A stretch of DNA of 64,000 bases, from assembly GCF_029407905.1 (NCBI RefSeq), contig NC_073645.1, forward strand, positions 48,237,501 through 48,301,500. The letters are read 5' to 3'. The translations under genes were made by a program, and so were the position numbers. Positions 1-11,929 of this stretch are shown piece after piece; position 1 is the stretch's first letter, and the number at the start of each line of letters is the position of its first letter. This DNA is from Bubalus kerabau. Taxonomy: Eukaryota > Chordata > Mammalia > Artiodactyla > Bovidae. Below the pieces are notes generated by a model that searched no databases, was not told the origin of the DNA, and was given only the letters and a program-made list of their open reading frames with translations.

Positions 1-24
1 CATAAATGAAAAAAAAAATTCCTA

Positions 25-240
25 AAAGATTAGCAAATAGAATTCAGCAATATATTTATTTTTAAATTATAGTGCATCATGACCAAATAGAGTTTAACCT
101 AGAAATATACAGGTAATTTGCATATGAAAATCCATATAATTCCCCATACTTACAAAACAAAGGAGAAAAACTATATTATTATCCTAATAAGTACGTTAAA
201 ATTATGTCAGTTTCAACATCCATGCATGATAAAAAGCTTT
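25..240 (+). mobile_element. Old L1 ORF2 fragment (left part)
   Basis: Degenerate sequence resembling the L1 ORF2 reverse-transcriptase region, including the stretches equivalent to 'ttagcaaatagaattcagca' and 'caacatccatgcatgataaa'. It appears to continue at about 1205 after a younger L1 3' end interrupts it. No frame is open. The assignment is by eye against remembered L1 consensus. Confidence 0.5.
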
Positions 241-334
241 TATCACTTTAGAAATAGAAATAAACAACAGAAGATCCGGAATATAAAATTGGCAAAGGAT
301 TTGGAAGATAGCTATGCTTCACCACTACACCACC

Positions 335-1195
335 AATGTTAAAACTGGCAAAAGATTTGAAAAGACACTTCTTCAAAAAAGATATATGAATGGCCAATAG
401 GCATATAAAAAGATGTTCAACATTGCTAGATCACTGGGGAAATGCAAATCAAACCACAATGAGATACCACTTTTCACCTATTAGGATGACTATTACATAA
501 AAACAAAACAAAATGTGTTGGCAAGGATATGGAGAAGTTGTCAGTCTTGTGAGAACATAAAATGGTGCAACGTTATGGAAAACAGTATGGCGGTTCCTCA
601 GAAAATTAAACAGCAATTCTGCTTCTGCGTAGATACCCAAAAGAATCAAAAGCAGAAACTCAGACTTTTGTACACCTTTGTTCGTAGCAGCATTGTTCAC
701 ATCAGTCAAAAGGTGGAAGCAACCCACGTACCCATCAAGAGATGAATGGGATAAACAAAATACAGCATTATCCATACAGTGGAATATGATCCAACCTTAA
801 TAAGGTTTGAAATTCTGACTCATGAGACAACATGGATGAGCCCTGAGGACATGGTGCTAAGTGAGATAAGCCTCACAAAAGGGTAAACACTGTTAACAAT
901 TGCACTGATACAAGGTCATAAAAAAGGGAAATTCATGGAAGCACAGCAGAACGTGGTCCCTGAGGACTGGGAGTAGGGGGTATAACTGATGTTTAATGGA
1001 TGTGGAGCTTCCTGTTTGCAAGATGAAAATATGTCTGTGGATGAATGGGGGTGACGGTTGCAAAACAAAGTAATATACTTGACACCACGGAACTGAACAC
1101 AGCAAAAGTATTAAAATGGTAAATGTTGTATTATATATATTTTATATATTTATATGTATTTATATATGTATTATATATATTTCATCAGAGTGAAG
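335..1195 (+). mobile_element. L1 3' end (L1M type)
   Basis: Successive blocks match the end of L1 ORF2 and its 3' UTR: the 'aaatgcaaatcaaaccacaa' block near 440, 'tggaaaacagtatggcggtt' near 576, the 'gcagcattgttcacatcagt' block near 690, and the 3' UTR ending 'aaaatggtaaatgttgt' near 1113. An AT-rich tail follows (1128-1182). Many stops make it non-functional. It sits inside an older L1 (25-240 and 1205-2020). Confidence 0.75.
1128..1182. repeat. AT-rich low-complexity tract
   Basis: Near-pure A/T with recurrent tatat units, directly after the L1 3' terminus. It is probably an expanded L1 tail. Confidence 0.7.
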
Positions 1196-1204
1196 AAAGA
1201 AAGA

Positions 1205-2020
1205 GAATAAATTAGGAATAAAAGGAAACTTCAACCTGGTAGATGAAATCTTCTCTATTCAGTCCTTACAGCTAACCAGGAAATAGTCAAAGATGCTCAC
1301 TTTCATCACTTCTATTTTTATTCAACATTTGACTGTGTCTTAGTGCAATCAGCCAAGAAAAAAAAGGAATTAAAGGAATCAAGATGGAAAAAGAGTAAGT
1401 AAAACTGTTTATACATAACATTATTATGCACATAGAAAATCCTAAGGAATCTACAAAAAAAAAAAAAACACAGTATTACAATTATTAAGTGCTTTTAGCA
1501 AGGATGCAGCATGTGAGGTCACTATGCACATATCAATTATGTGTAACTAAAAAAAGTCGGAAATTAAATTTGTGAAAAATCAGTGTGATACATTTATAGC
1601 AGCATTCAGAATATGAAATAAATAAGGGTACATTCAACAAAACATGTGAAAGAGCTTTATAATAAAAACTACAAAATACTGAAGAGAGAAATTAGAGACA
1701 TTTACAGTGACATGGAAGAATTTCAAAGGCATTAGTCTGAGTGAAAGAAATCTTATACAAAGAAAATCCAAGTTGCCTTAATTTATATAAACTTTAGGAT
1801 AACAACAGAAAAAAATAATCTATGATTTCTTGAAGCCGGGGTAGGAAGTAAGTTGACTTAAAACGAGTCAAATGTTTCTCTGAGGTTAGAGAAATATTCT
1901 GCATATCAATGTGGTATTGGTTACATGGACATGTATGTTAAATGTGTATACTTTATGTAAATTATACCTCAATGTAGCTATTATATCTCAATACAGCTAA
2001 TCAAAAATTAAAAAGCAGAA
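1205..2020 (+). mobile_element. Old L1 ORF2 fragment and 3' UTR (right part)
   Basis: The block 'gatgctcactttcatcactt' (about 1292) is the L1 ORF2 segment that normally follows the one at 25-240. Later blocks match 'agaaaatcctaaggaatcta' and the L1 3' UTR ending 'ttatatctcaatacagctaa'. This fits one old L1 split by a later L1 insertion. Confidence 0.55.
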
Positions 2021-2379
2021 TGTAGGATTAGATTGAGAGGGCATTTTTAAAATATAAAATTAAAATTTGAAAAAAAGTATAGTAGTAGCCAGAGTGTCTC
2101 ACTTTCTGAATTCTGCAGTAAAGCAATACATGAAATGCTAACATTTTAATTCAGGAGCATGTGAAAGACTCTCCATCGTTCAGATCCATAGATGGTAGTA
2201 GAATGGCTTTTGCAAGTCATATAATATTCAAGTGGCATGAAAATTTCTAGAAGAAAACAACTGTGTAAGTCAGGAAAGTCCTTGTATAAAACCCAAATTC
2301 TATAAATGATTGGCATTTCCAACCAGGAAAGAAATAATGGCTTATTCCATCAATAGCCACAGACAACTGGCAAACCATT

Positions 2380-3050
2380 TATGAAAAACAGATCCCAACC
2401 TTACCCCATCTGAGGAAATACATTCAGAGGGATTACAGATTTAAATAAAGGAGCTAGAGAGAAATGGCCTAGAAAGGGCCATTGTAAGCCTGTCGGTGAA
2501 AACAAAAGGGAAGAGATTAAGAAGATAAAAGCATCTGAATGTCAAAAATTACCATAAACAGACATGATGAGTAAGTGCAATGCGGTGTCCTGGATGGGGT
2601 CCTGGAACAGAAAAAGGACATTAGTGGAAAAACTGGTGACACCTGAAGAAAGTCTGCAGTTTAGTTAACAACACTGTGGCAATACGAATTGCTGAGTTCA
2701 GACCAGCGATTCTCAAAATGCGAGTGATTTTGCTCCCCAGGGAACATTTAGCAATGTCTGGAGACGTTTTTGTTTGTAAACTAGGGAGCGTTTGTAAACT
2801 AGCATCTCATGGGCAGAGGCCAGGGACGCTGCTGAATATCCTTCAGTACACGAGATAGCCCTCTGCAACCAAGCATCCTCCAGCCCAAGACTGCGGCAGT
2901 GCCAAGGCTGAGCAGCTCTGGCTTAGATAACAAGTCCTGTGATTATAAGGAGAAGCTGCATATACCGCACACACAGGCACTCTTTGTACTATCTTTGGAA
3001 CTCTCCTGATAACCTAAAATTATTTCAAAATCCAAAGTTTAAAAAGCAAT
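2380..3050 (+). mobile_element. L1 3' UTR split by MER20
   Basis: The block 'gtcctggatggggtcctgga' (about 2587) and the following 'aaaaaggacattagtgg' are typical of an old L1 3' UTR. The same UTR resumes after 2930 with 'tttgtactatctttggaact' and ends in a 'taaaattatttcaaaatcc' tail. The DNA between is a MER20. Confidence 0.45.
2700..2925 (+). mobile_element. MER20 (non-autonomous hAT-Charlie)
   Basis: Contains the MER20 core 'gcaatgtctggagacgtttt' and, downstream, the conserved 'gaggccagggacgctgctga' block with an 'atatccttcag' continuation. It is about 220 bp, close to full length for the family, and inserted in an L1 3' UTR. A second MER20 is at 7425-7600. Confidence 0.75.
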
Positions 3051-3232
3051 GATAAACATTAAAATGTAAATACAAAAGGATATATTTAACATAAAGATTC
3101 AAAAGAAAAAAAGGCTGAAGAAAAAATGACCAAAGAAAACATAGGGGAAATTTACAGAAGAAGAAACACAGATGTGTAACAAACACATGAGAAAGTTTAA
3201 CATCTCTGTAAAAAAAAAATACAAATTAATAT

Positions 3233-3448
3233 GCATACTAAGTCACTTCAGTCATGTCCAACTCTTTGTGGCCCCATGGACTGTAGCCCCCCAGGCGCCT
3301 CTGTCCATGGGATTCTCCAGACAAGAATACTGGAGTGGGTGGGTTGCCATGCTCTCCTCCAGGGGATCTTCCCGACCCAGGATCAAACCCACATTTCTTA
3401 CGTATCCTGCATTGGCAGGAAGGTTCTTTACCACTAGCGCCACCTGAG
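3233..3448 (-). mobile_element. Bov-tA SINE
   Basis: On the minus strand this reads as a complete Bov-tA: a tRNA-derived head (gcgctagtggtaaagaacc) followed by the BovA body with 'gattctccagacaagaatac' in plus-strand sense. A 10-bp target-site duplication, aaattaatat, flanks it at 3223-3232 and 3449-3458. It lies in L1-like AT-rich DNA. Confidence 0.95.
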
Positions 3449-3459
3449 AAATTAATATA

Positions 3460-3965
3460 TATATATATCATAAATATTATTTTTCACTTATCAAAATCAC
3501 ATGAAAGTTTTTGCAATGTTAATACCCAATGCCTGCAGATGTTCAAGGCAGCCACCATTTAGTTATTGATAGTGTAGCTTGATACAACTACTACAGAGTA
3601 TCATTTGGAAATCAATATTAAAAAGCCTTAGAATTGTGCCTTTCCTTTGACCAAGAAATTCTAGGACACTGACTTAAAAAAAATCACATGAAATGCCCAC
3701 AAAAATTTCTCTACAAGGACATTTATCAACACACTGTTATAAACAGGCAAAAATGAAAACAATCTATTTAACAGGAAGATTTTTCAAAAACTAGCTTAGG
3801 TAAATCCTTACAACAGAACCCTTGGCAGCTAAAAATGATTAATAGAGGAATATGTAGGACATGAAAGGGAACTTGACAGTCAATTGCTGAGAAAAAGCAA
3901 CCTCTAAAATGATGTTTTGTATGAACCTCTGTTAAGAAAAGGAAAGAAAAAAAAAGTCTATTGCA
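3460..3965 (+). mobile_element. HAL1/L1-like 3' fragment
   Basis: Diverged blocks resemble HAL1/L1 3' regions: 'tgaccaagaaattctaggac', 'tctacaaggacatttatcaa', and 'gcagctaaaaatgattaata' followed by 'gaaaaagcaacctctaaaat'. No open frame. The family name is uncertain. Confidence 0.45.
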
Positions 3966-4279
3966 TAGATGAGATGATCCAACTAAAATATTAACAGTGA
4001 TGTTTATTTGAGGGTAATGGTGGTATGGTTGGTTTTTACTTTCCTCCTTTTGCTTATCTACATTTTAATTTTTACAATGGACATGCTTTTTTATGTTTTC
4101 TATAAGAGAGGGCAAAAACTTTACAAAAGCAATAGAGTTGAAATATTTGCCTTTTTCTAAGGAGTATTCTCATGTACGGTTTTAGACCTGGAGAGAAACC
4201 ATGGTGTGACCAGCAGTGCCAACAGCCAAGATAGATCTTGTGGCTGAGAAAATCAGAACAGGCTTTGCCACAACCCATT

Positions 4280-5440
4280 CAGTTCAGTTCAGTCACTCAG
4301 TCATCTCCAACTCTTTGCAACCCCAGGAACTGCAGCACGCCAGGCCTCCCTGTCCATCACCAACTCCCGGAGTTCACTCAAACTCATGTCCATCAAGTCA
4401 GTGATGCCATCCAGCCATCTCATCTTCTGTCATCCCCTTCTCCTCCTGCCCCCAATCCTTCCCAGCATCAGAGTCTTTTCCAATGAGTTAACTCTTCGCA
4501 TGAGGTAGCCAAAGGACTGGAGTTTCAGCTTTAGCAGCAGTACTTCAATGAACATCCAGGACTTATCTCCTTTAGGATGGACTGGTTGGATCTCCCTGCG
4601 GTCCAAGGGACTCTCAAGAGTCTTCTCCAACACCACACTTCAAAAGCATCAATTCTTCGGTGCTCAGCTTTCTTCACAGTCCAACTCTCACATCCATACA
4701 TGACCACTGGAAAAACCATAGCCTTGACTAGATGGACCTTTGTGGGCAAAGTAATGTCTCTGCTTTCAATATGCCATCTAGGTTGGTCATAACTTTCCTT
4801 CCAAGGAGTAAGCGTCTTTTAATTTCATGGCTGCAGTCACCATCTGTAGTGATTTTGGAGCCCCCAAAAATAAAATCTGACATTGTTTCCACTGTTTCCC
4901 CATCTATTTCCCATGAAGTGATGGGACCAGATGCCATGATCTTCGTTTTCTGAATGTTGAGCTTTAAGCCAACTTTTTCACTCTCTTCTTTCACTTTCCT
5001 CAAGAGGCTTTTTAGTTCCTCTTCACTTTCTGCCATAAGGGTGGTGTCATCTGCATATCTGAGGTTATTGAGATTTCTCCCGGGAATCTTGATTCCAGCT
5101 TGTGCTTCTTCTAGCCCAGCGTTTCTCATGATGTACTCTGCATATAAGTTAAATAAGCAGGGTGACAATATACAGCCTCGATGTACTCTTTTTCCTATTT
5201 GGAACCAGTCTGTTGTTCCATGTCCAGTTCTAACTGTTGCTTCCTGACCTGCATATAGGTTTCTCAAGAGGCAGGTCAGGTGGTCTGGTATTCCTGTGTC
5301 TTTCAGAATTTTCCACAGTTTATTGTGATCCACACAGTCAAAGGCTTTGGCATAGTCAATAAAGCAGAAATAGATATTTTTCTGGAACTTTCTTGCTTTG
5401 TCGATGACCCAGCGGATGTTGGCAATTTGATCTCTGAGGT
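4280..5440 (-). mobile_element. BovB retrotransposon, 5'-truncated, inverted
   Basis: Minus-strand BovB (RTE clade) copy of about 1.16 kb. It starts on the plus strand with the BovB 3' terminus (ttcagttcagttcagtcact). The minus frame 4728-5468 translates to the reverse-transcriptase core, including DYAKAFDCVDHNKLWKI and the YADD active-site motif, but the frame is broken near 4730-4800, so the C-terminal part lies in another frame. BovB homology begins around RDQIANIRW (about 5435); upstream is unrelated DNA. Non-functional. Confidence 0.95.
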
Positions 5441-6173
5441 CTTGCTCAGCTTTAGCTTCCAAATGCACAGCCCTGTGATGTTCAGTGTATTTTTTGGACC
5501 ACTTCTCCTAAACTCTGCTGCCCAGGCTCTGACGCTCCACTTTTCACAGCTCCTTTGCTACCATTTCTGAACCGAGGCGGGTCCCTTAGTACATGCACTT
5601 ATATTTATGCAGGTTTAGGACAGGACGCTGCAGGACCTCAAAGTCATTTGTTCACTCTCTACACAGGCCGTCTAAAGGAAATCACCTAAATATGGTCCAT
5701 CGATACTCAAAACATGGACAAGCCTCTAGCTTTCATCAGAGTCATTTATCAGTTGAACAGACCCCAAAGGTTTCCTACCACCTATTTCTTGCATTCCCCT
5801 GGTTGTTCCCAGGGTGATCTATATCTGGAATGCTTTTCCTTACAGAATGTTGTGACCACATCCTCTTTCCAAGACCATGTCTCAGTTGATTTCCTGCAGA
5901 CAGCCCAGAGGATAACGAAGCCTGGTGATGATAATGAAGTATACTGAGTTCCCACTGTCCACCACACAGCCCAACACTCTTCATGTAAATGACCTCATTG
6001 AGTTTGCAAGGCCAGAAGCCAACCGAAAGAAACTCAGATGGGTCTCATTCCCAAATTCATGGGGCTTCTGCCAGGTGACCCTATCACTGTTTCTCAATCA
6101 TGTAGAGAAGGTTGATCTGCAGATTTCTATTTCAAAGAGCAGACCATTATCTGTCAGTTGGCTGTGGGCCTTG
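5441..6173. other. Unique or unrecognised sequence
   Basis: About 730 bases between two ruminant repeats, of mixed composition and with no repeat I recognise. Open frames here are short and not protein-like. Confidence 0.6.
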
Positions 6174-6395
6174 GGGCTTCCCAGGTGGCCCTCATGGTAA
6201 AGAACCCGCCTGCCAATGCAGGAGACATAAGAGATGTGGTTTGACCCCTGGGTCAGGAAGATCCCCTGGAGGAGGGAATGGCAGCCCATTCCAGCACTCT
6301 TGCTTGGAGGATCCCATGGACCGAGGATCCTGGTGGGCTACAGTCCATAGCGTCGAAGAGTTGGACACAACTCAAGTGAGTTAGCATGCACACAT
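6174..6395 (+). mobile_element. Bov-tA SINE
   Basis: Full-length head-to-tail Bov-tA. The tRNA-like head begins 'gggcttcccaggtggccctc', the middle carries 'aagatcccctggaggaggga', and the tail has 'agagttggacacaactcaag' before 'gttagcatgcacaca'. Confidence 0.95.
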
Positions 6396-7424
6396 GGCCC
6401 TTGAATCCTTTTCTCTTAATCTATCTCAGGCAAACCTGAGCAAGTGGCCCATGAGAATGAACATTTCCTAAGCAACATGGGGACACAACCCATTCATATA
6501 ATTGAGGGGGTTACTCAGAAAGAAGGAAAAATAAAAAAAAAAACCCACAAACCCTTTTTCTCCATAGAGACAGCTAGGGTGGCTGACATGAGCCAACTTT
6601 AGAGACCAGATAGACTCTGGGGAACGTTCTGAACGTCAGATTATAGGGAAAATCTCACCAAGCCTTACCAAAGTAATAAATAGAAATAAACCCCTGCCCC
6701 AAAAAAACCTTCAAATATTTTTAATATTGTTCATGCATTTTCTATTTTTTTACATTTGACCATCTGAAGGATAATAAAGTTCTTCCTTGGACAAAATTTG
6801 ATTATTCTTCTAAGTTCTTGGAGAGAGACAATATTTTGAGAATTTTTCCCCTCCATTTTAAAACAAAGCAGGAAGACTTTCACTTTATGTTCACAACCTA
6901 CCTCTGGACAGTGAATCTTACATGGCTCGCCACCCTTTCCTGGCCAGAGAGGTTTTGGATATGATCACAGGGAGAGGTGGTTTGAAGAAGAAAAGGCAGC
7001 AAGCTTTTAAGTGACCCTGACATCAGCAAGGCTTTGTTGGGTCATTAGAATGGCCTGTCCTCTGCCCAGCACCCAGGTCCTGAGCATGTGTGCACCCAGG
7101 TCCTGAGCATGTGCACTGGGCTCCATGGCTCATTGCTGGGTATGGAGGGCTCAGTGCCATTAACTCGGACTTGGATCCTGACCTCCAGGATAGTACTGTC
7201 TAGAAGAAGAAAAATGGCCCCCAAGACACGGCAAATATATGACATTAAAAGGCAACTGAATTCTTGGGAGTTGAGTCCTGGAGAGACAGAACTGGGAAGG
7301 TGCCCTGAGGCTACATCACAGTCTGGTGAGCCATGAGGATCGTCAAGCAGGGGGTCCCCAGTACCGGTGGGCTATAGGGAGGCTGGACACAGAGCAGGCC
7401 TGGGGTTCTCCACCAAGGATGATT
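6396..7424. other. Unrecognised intergenic/intronic sequence
   Basis: About 1 kb with a poly-A tract near 6533-6543 and AT-rich patches near 6715-6780. A short direct repeat, 'cacccaggtcctgagcatgt', occurs twice near 7070-7110. No gene or named repeat recognised. Confidence 0.55.
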
Positions 7425-7600
7425 CTGTCATTTCTCCCCAAACCCAATTACATTCTGGAGACATCTGTGCTTGTCACCACTGAGAGGGGGTCTATTGGCA
7501 TCTCGGGGGTAAGGCTAGGGATGCTGTTAAACATCCTGCAGTGCGCAGACAGCCCCAACAACAGAGAATTATCTGGCCCCAAATGTTGATGCTGCCAAGG
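7425..7600 (+). mobile_element. MER20 (non-autonomous hAT-Charlie)
   Basis: MER20 blocks are visible in order: 'cattctggagacatctgtgc', 'taaggctagggatgctgtta', 'aacatcctgcagtgcgcaga', and 'ttatctggccccaaatgttg'. The left terminus is diverged. Confidence 0.75.
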
Positions 7601-7884
7601 AGGAGAGGGGGAAGGCAACACCGGGGTGGGGGGCACTGCATCAGCTATGGTCAAGGTCATGGTGAGAAGCAGGAACCAGGGAGCAAAATGATCCCTCTTA
7701 CTAGTGACCATGGAAACACCAGCCCAAATCTCAACAGAGCAGCATTTTTCATTTGGAAATTTGGGATAATTTGCAAATTAATACCTAATCTTGGCCAAGC
7801 ATGTACAGAAAGGCACTCACCTAGGCTTCTCTTGGCATCTAAATTGGCATATGTGTCAAGTACCTTAAAAAGGCTGATACTGAC

Positions 7885-8330
7885 TTAGACATTCCATTTC
7901 AAGGGTATTTTATTTGAAGGGAAATAACTCAGCACACAGAAAGCCTTATAAGCCCAGTGTTCACATCAGTATTACTCCAAAAACTGAAAAACGAGTAACT
8001 ACTTTAAGGACCTACAATGAAGAACTAGTTAAACTACAATATATCCATAAAGCACACCACTGCATAGTCAATGAAAGCTATCTTCGTAAAGTCCTGTTAG
8101 TATCAGGAAAAATTTATGATACAGCATTGAGTGGCAGAGACCCAGAGGGAAATTACATATGCAGCAGGATCTCAGCCATTTGTGAGCAAAAAACAGACAT
8201 GCATAGAAAGAGAATGGAAGACAAGACAGCAAAATGTGAAACGTGACTACTTAAGGGTACTGAGCTTTTTATTTCGCTCTTTGTTATTCATAGTTGCCTA
8301 TAATGTATTATAGTCAGGAAAATAAATCTC
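7885..8330 (+). mobile_element. HAL1/L1-like 3' fragment
   Basis: Resembles the 3' region of old L1/HAL1 copies: 'ttaaactacaatatatccat', 'agcacaccactgcatagtca', and 'atttatgatacagcattgag' followed by 'tggcagagacccag'. Strongly decayed. Confidence 0.4.
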
Positions 8331-9104
8331 CTGGTGCACAGAAATTTCATGAAGATAATAAAGGTTTGAGTGAGGAGAGTGGCCGTGGCCATGGAGAAAA
8401 AGGGAATGGGCATCAGAGACTTTCCACTTTCCACTTTTCTTTAATGTGGAAGCAAGGAAGAGGGAGGAAGCAAAGCTGACACTAACTTGTAAGCCTGGGA
8501 GCCAGGAGGTGAGGGGACCCTTACCAAGAGCAGGAGGAAATCTGAGCAGAAAAGCGGCCACAATGGTCTGGGACATGCCATCAGAAGGCCATGGAACACA
8601 GCCAGAGGCGTAAGCGCCCCCACCCAGGTAGCTGTGCATTCCTGGAAAATGCAGGTAATTGGTGTACCTTTCCTACAAACTTTTAGGGAGGAGCAACTAG
8701 ATTAAAACCCATGAGGTATCTGGAACAGCGCAGGACACAGAGCAAGACCACAGAAATAAGAGAGGGGCCTTGGTGATTGGTGTACTAGTGTGGAGTTGAA
8801 ACGGCGGCTCTTGCCAGACCTTTAAACCTCAGCATGCCCAGATCCCTGTTGCCTCCTGTCCTTCTCTTTCCCTAGATGCTCTCAAACACTGCTGTGGCAT
8901 AAAACATCAACTCTGGGGAGAACATCCCCCAAACCATAACTCTATCCTGGAACATTGTTGTTGGCTCTGGATTCACGGGTCCAGCTTGCAGCTTGCAGTT
9001 GCATGTCCCACTGACACCTCAGACATAACCTGCCCTCATGGCACCTGGGGTCTTCTACGCCTCTCCTCACAGTCTCCCCTCTGCGTAACAAGCTTCTCCC
9101 CTGT
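8331..9104. other. Unrecognised sequence
   Basis: About 770 bases of moderate GC without a repeat I can name. The open frame at 8298-8639 (minus) has no recognisable domain and no splice-site support. Confidence 0.55.
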
Positions 9105-10165
9105 TATTCAACATATATGAAGAACTCTTAAAATTTAACTGTTAGAAAGCAAACAACTCAAATACAAAAAGACCGAAACTTTTTATAGACACATCACCAA
9201 AGAAGACACAAAGATGGAAAATAAGCATATGAAGAGATGCTCATCGTATATTACCAGGGAATTGCAGATGAAAACAACAAGAAGATGCACTACGCAACTG
9301 TTAGGACACTCACAATCCAGAACACTGGCCACCAGATGCTGGCAAGGATACAGAGTCACCAGAACTCTCCTTCATTACTGGTGAGAATTCAAAATGGTGC
9401 AGCCACTTTGGAAGACAGTTTGGCAGGTTCTTACAAAACCAGACATACTCTTACCATATGATCTGGCAATCATATTTCTTGGTATTTCCCAAAGGAGGTG
9501 AAAACTTACGTCTACACAAAAAACTACACATGGATGTTTATAGCAGCTTCATTCATAACTGCCAAAAACTTGGAAGCAATCAAGATATCCTTGTTTAGGT
9601 CAATAGATTAATAAAATGTGGTCCATCCAGACAATGGAATATTATTCATGTTTCAAATGAAATGAGCTTTCACACAATGGAAAGACATGGAGGGGTTTTA
9701 AATGCCTATTAGTAAGTGAAAGGAGCCAGTGTGAAAAGACTGCATATAGTAGGATTCCAAGTATATGACATTTTGGAAAGGGCAAAATTATGGAGTCAGT
9801 AAAAGGATCAGTGGTTGCCAGAGTTTGGGTGGGGAAGGATGAATACAGGGAACACAGAGGATTTTGGGGGGGGCAGTGAGACTATTCTATATGATCCATG
9901 TCATTATACATTTTTTTCCAAACTCATCGGAGGTCCACACCAGGAGTGAACCCTAATAAAAGCTATGGACTTTGGGTGGCAATGATGCCACCCAATGTAG
10001 GTTCATCAGTTGTAGCAAATACATCACTCTGCTGGTGGATGTTGAGAGCAGGGGAGGCTGTGAATGGTGGGGGGGAGGGTATCTCTGTACCTTCCCCTCA
10101 ATTTGGCTGTGAACCCAGAACTGCTCGAAAACACAGTCTTTTTCAAAAGCCCCCAAATCTCCCAG
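9105..10165 (+). mobile_element. L1 3' end (L1M type), about 1 kb
   Basis: Ordered L1 ORF2 C-terminal and 3' UTR blocks: 'aaaatggtgcagccactttg' (about 9391), 'accatatgatctggcaatca' (about 9453), 'gtccatccagacaatggaat' (about 9620), 'tggttgccagagtttgggtg' (about 9812), and a 3' UTR ending with 'ctgtgaacccagaactgctc'. Multiple stops and indels. Confidence 0.75.
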
Positions 10166-10189
10166 TGCTCAAGCCGGGAAGTCAGATGT

Positions 10190-10610
10190 CATCCTTGCCA
10201 CTCCCATCCCCCTTCTGACCTCATCAATACTCAAGGCTTGTGAATTCCACCATCAGACTCTTTCCCCAGCCTCCAGCCTCCCATACGACTCTCGTCTACT
10301 CCACGGCAATGACCTTACCTCCTTTATCCCTCACCTTCTGAAAAGTAAAGGTGATTGTCTTAAAGCATGCACCATATCACTACATCTCACTGATGTTAGG
10401 ATAAAATTGTCAATCCTTATTCCGGTCTCAAAGCCCTGACCTGAACCATTTCACGAGCTTCCTCCTTCAGCCTCAAGCTTCAGCCTCGTGGTCCTGCTTG
10501 CTATGCTACAGACACACTGGCCTTCTCAGCATCTCAAAGATGCCAAGCTCATCTCTGCCTAGAAACATCCTCACATGCCGCTCCCTCATGTATGTGCTTC
10601 TCAAGAATCA
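10190..10610 (+). mobile_element. L2 fragment (left part)
   Basis: Diverged match to the L2 region with 'tgctacagacacactggcct' then 'tctcagcatctcaaagatgc' and 'caagctcatctctgcc'. It appears to resume at 11035 after two younger insertions. Confidence 0.45.
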
Positions 10611-10616
10611 CATACA

Positions 10617-10815
10617 GGGACTTCCCTGGTAGTCCAAGGGTTAAGACTTTGCCTTCCAATGCAAGGGGTGAGGGTTTGATCCCTGGTCAGGGAGACAAGG
10701 TCCCATATACCAGAAAACCAAAACTTGAAACAAGCAATATTGGAACAAATTCAATGAAGTCTTTAAAAATGATCCACATCAAAAATCTTTATAAAAAAAA
10801 AAAAGAACCACAGAC
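10617..10815 (+). mobile_element. CHR-2-type tRNA SINE
   Basis: Starts 'gggacttccctggtagtcca', with the tRNA-derived box B-like 'ggtttgatccctggtcaggg', and ends in an A-rich tail near 10795-10806. This is the artiodactyl CHR/SINE2 architecture. Confidence 0.8.
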
Positions 10816-10819
10816 ACAC

Positions 10820-11030
10820 ACTCCTGCATATAAAATAGGTAACCACCAAGGACCTCCTGTAGAGCACAGGGAACTCTACTCAATACTCTGTAATAAACAA
10901 TATGGGAAAGCCATCTAAAAAGGGAAGAAAGAATGTGTACATATAACCGAATCACTTTGCCGTACACCTGAAGCTACACAACACTGCAAATCAACAATTC
11001 TCCAATAAAATTGTAAAAATAAAAAAGTCC
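10820..11030 (+). mobile_element. Ruminant L1 3' terminus
   Basis: Typical artiodactyl L1 3' UTR: 'agagcacagggaactctact', then 'caatactctgtaataaacaa', 'ccgaatcactttgccgtaca', and the end 'caattctccaataaaattg' with an A-rich tail. Confidence 0.85.
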
Positions 11031-11034
11031 CTTC

Positions 11035-11230
11035 CTCAGAAAGATCATCTTGGTAAGTCCCCTCTTCTAAACGAAACCTTCCTTGCTACTCTCTCACGGT
11101 CCTCTCCTCACCGACCACAGTCTATGATGGCATACATATTTAGGGCTATCGTTGGATGTCTGTGTCCCCACCAGAGTGTAACCTGTGTGGTGAGCTGACT
11201 ATGTCTGGATTTCCTGTCCACTCTGTGGAA
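11035..11230 (+). mobile_element. L2 fragment (right part)
   Basis: Probable continuation of the L2 at 10190, with 'ctgtgtccccaccagagtgt' then 'aacctgtgtggtgagctgac', resembling the L2 3' segment. Weak similarity. Confidence 0.35.
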
Positions 11231-11760
11231 TGGAAGGCTTGCCCATGGTCCCCACGGGAGTGAGGGAAGGTTGTCTAGACAGGGGTCTGGCCTGGCACCG
11301 CCAGGAGGTGCCAGGGCTGGACACACATCCCAGTTACTTATCAAGAACAGGGGGGTGGCACGCAAGTACCTGATTTTGCTGCTGATGTGTAAAGAGACAG
11401 GAGAGCCGCGTACCAAGGATGAGCCTCAGCGGGGACCTACCTCTGGGGAAGGGGAGGAAAGAACCAGAGGAAGCCAGACAGGGATGGGTGAGAGAGGCAG
11501 AGGAGACCCCAGAGTAAGCGAGGTCACCAGGAGAGAGCTTTGCCCTTTGACCCCGAGTATCTCTCCAACCTGACAACCAGACGTGTCTGAACAGCTACTG
11601 TGTCAGAAAACCAGAGCCAGGAGAATGCACAAGTTCACGTCCTAGGAGAGGAGAGCTCAAGGGAGAGCTGGTCTGTGTCTCTGGTTTCACAGATAAAGAC
11701 ATGGAGACTATGGGGGGAGGAGACCTGCCCACAGTCACCCGGAGCATGCCCTTGAGAGGG
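11231..11760. other. Unrecognised, moderately GC-rich sequence
   Basis: Contains a diverged MIR3/L2-like patch (about 11680-11760, 'cacagataaagacatggaga') but otherwise nothing I can name. The 186-codon minus frame starting here runs into BovB DNA and is not a gene. Confidence 0.5.
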
Positions 11761-11925
11761 GCTGGCGCACCTTTTCTGTAAAGACGCAGTGGTAAATACC
11801 GCAAGCTTTGTGGGTCAGCCTCTGTCCCAGCTACCCAACACCACGGGGCAGTGCAACGCAGCCACAGAACAGAGTGTGGAGGGGCAGCCATGGCTGTGTC
11901 CCAGTGGCGCTGGACAAGAGCCCCC
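11761..11925 (+). mobile_element. hAT-Charlie-like (MER1 group) fragment
   Basis: Matches the same element as 13668-13912 in the opposite orientation: 'ccttttctgtaaagacgcag', 'tggtaaataccgcaagcttt', and 'gtgggtcagcctctgtccca'. The right end is lost next to a BovB copy. Confidence 0.55.
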
Positions 11926-11929
11926 TGTA

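Noticed and set aside
4728..5468. 246-codon minus frame as a host gene
   Set aside because: It is BovB reverse transcriptase; the same blocks occur in other copies in the window.
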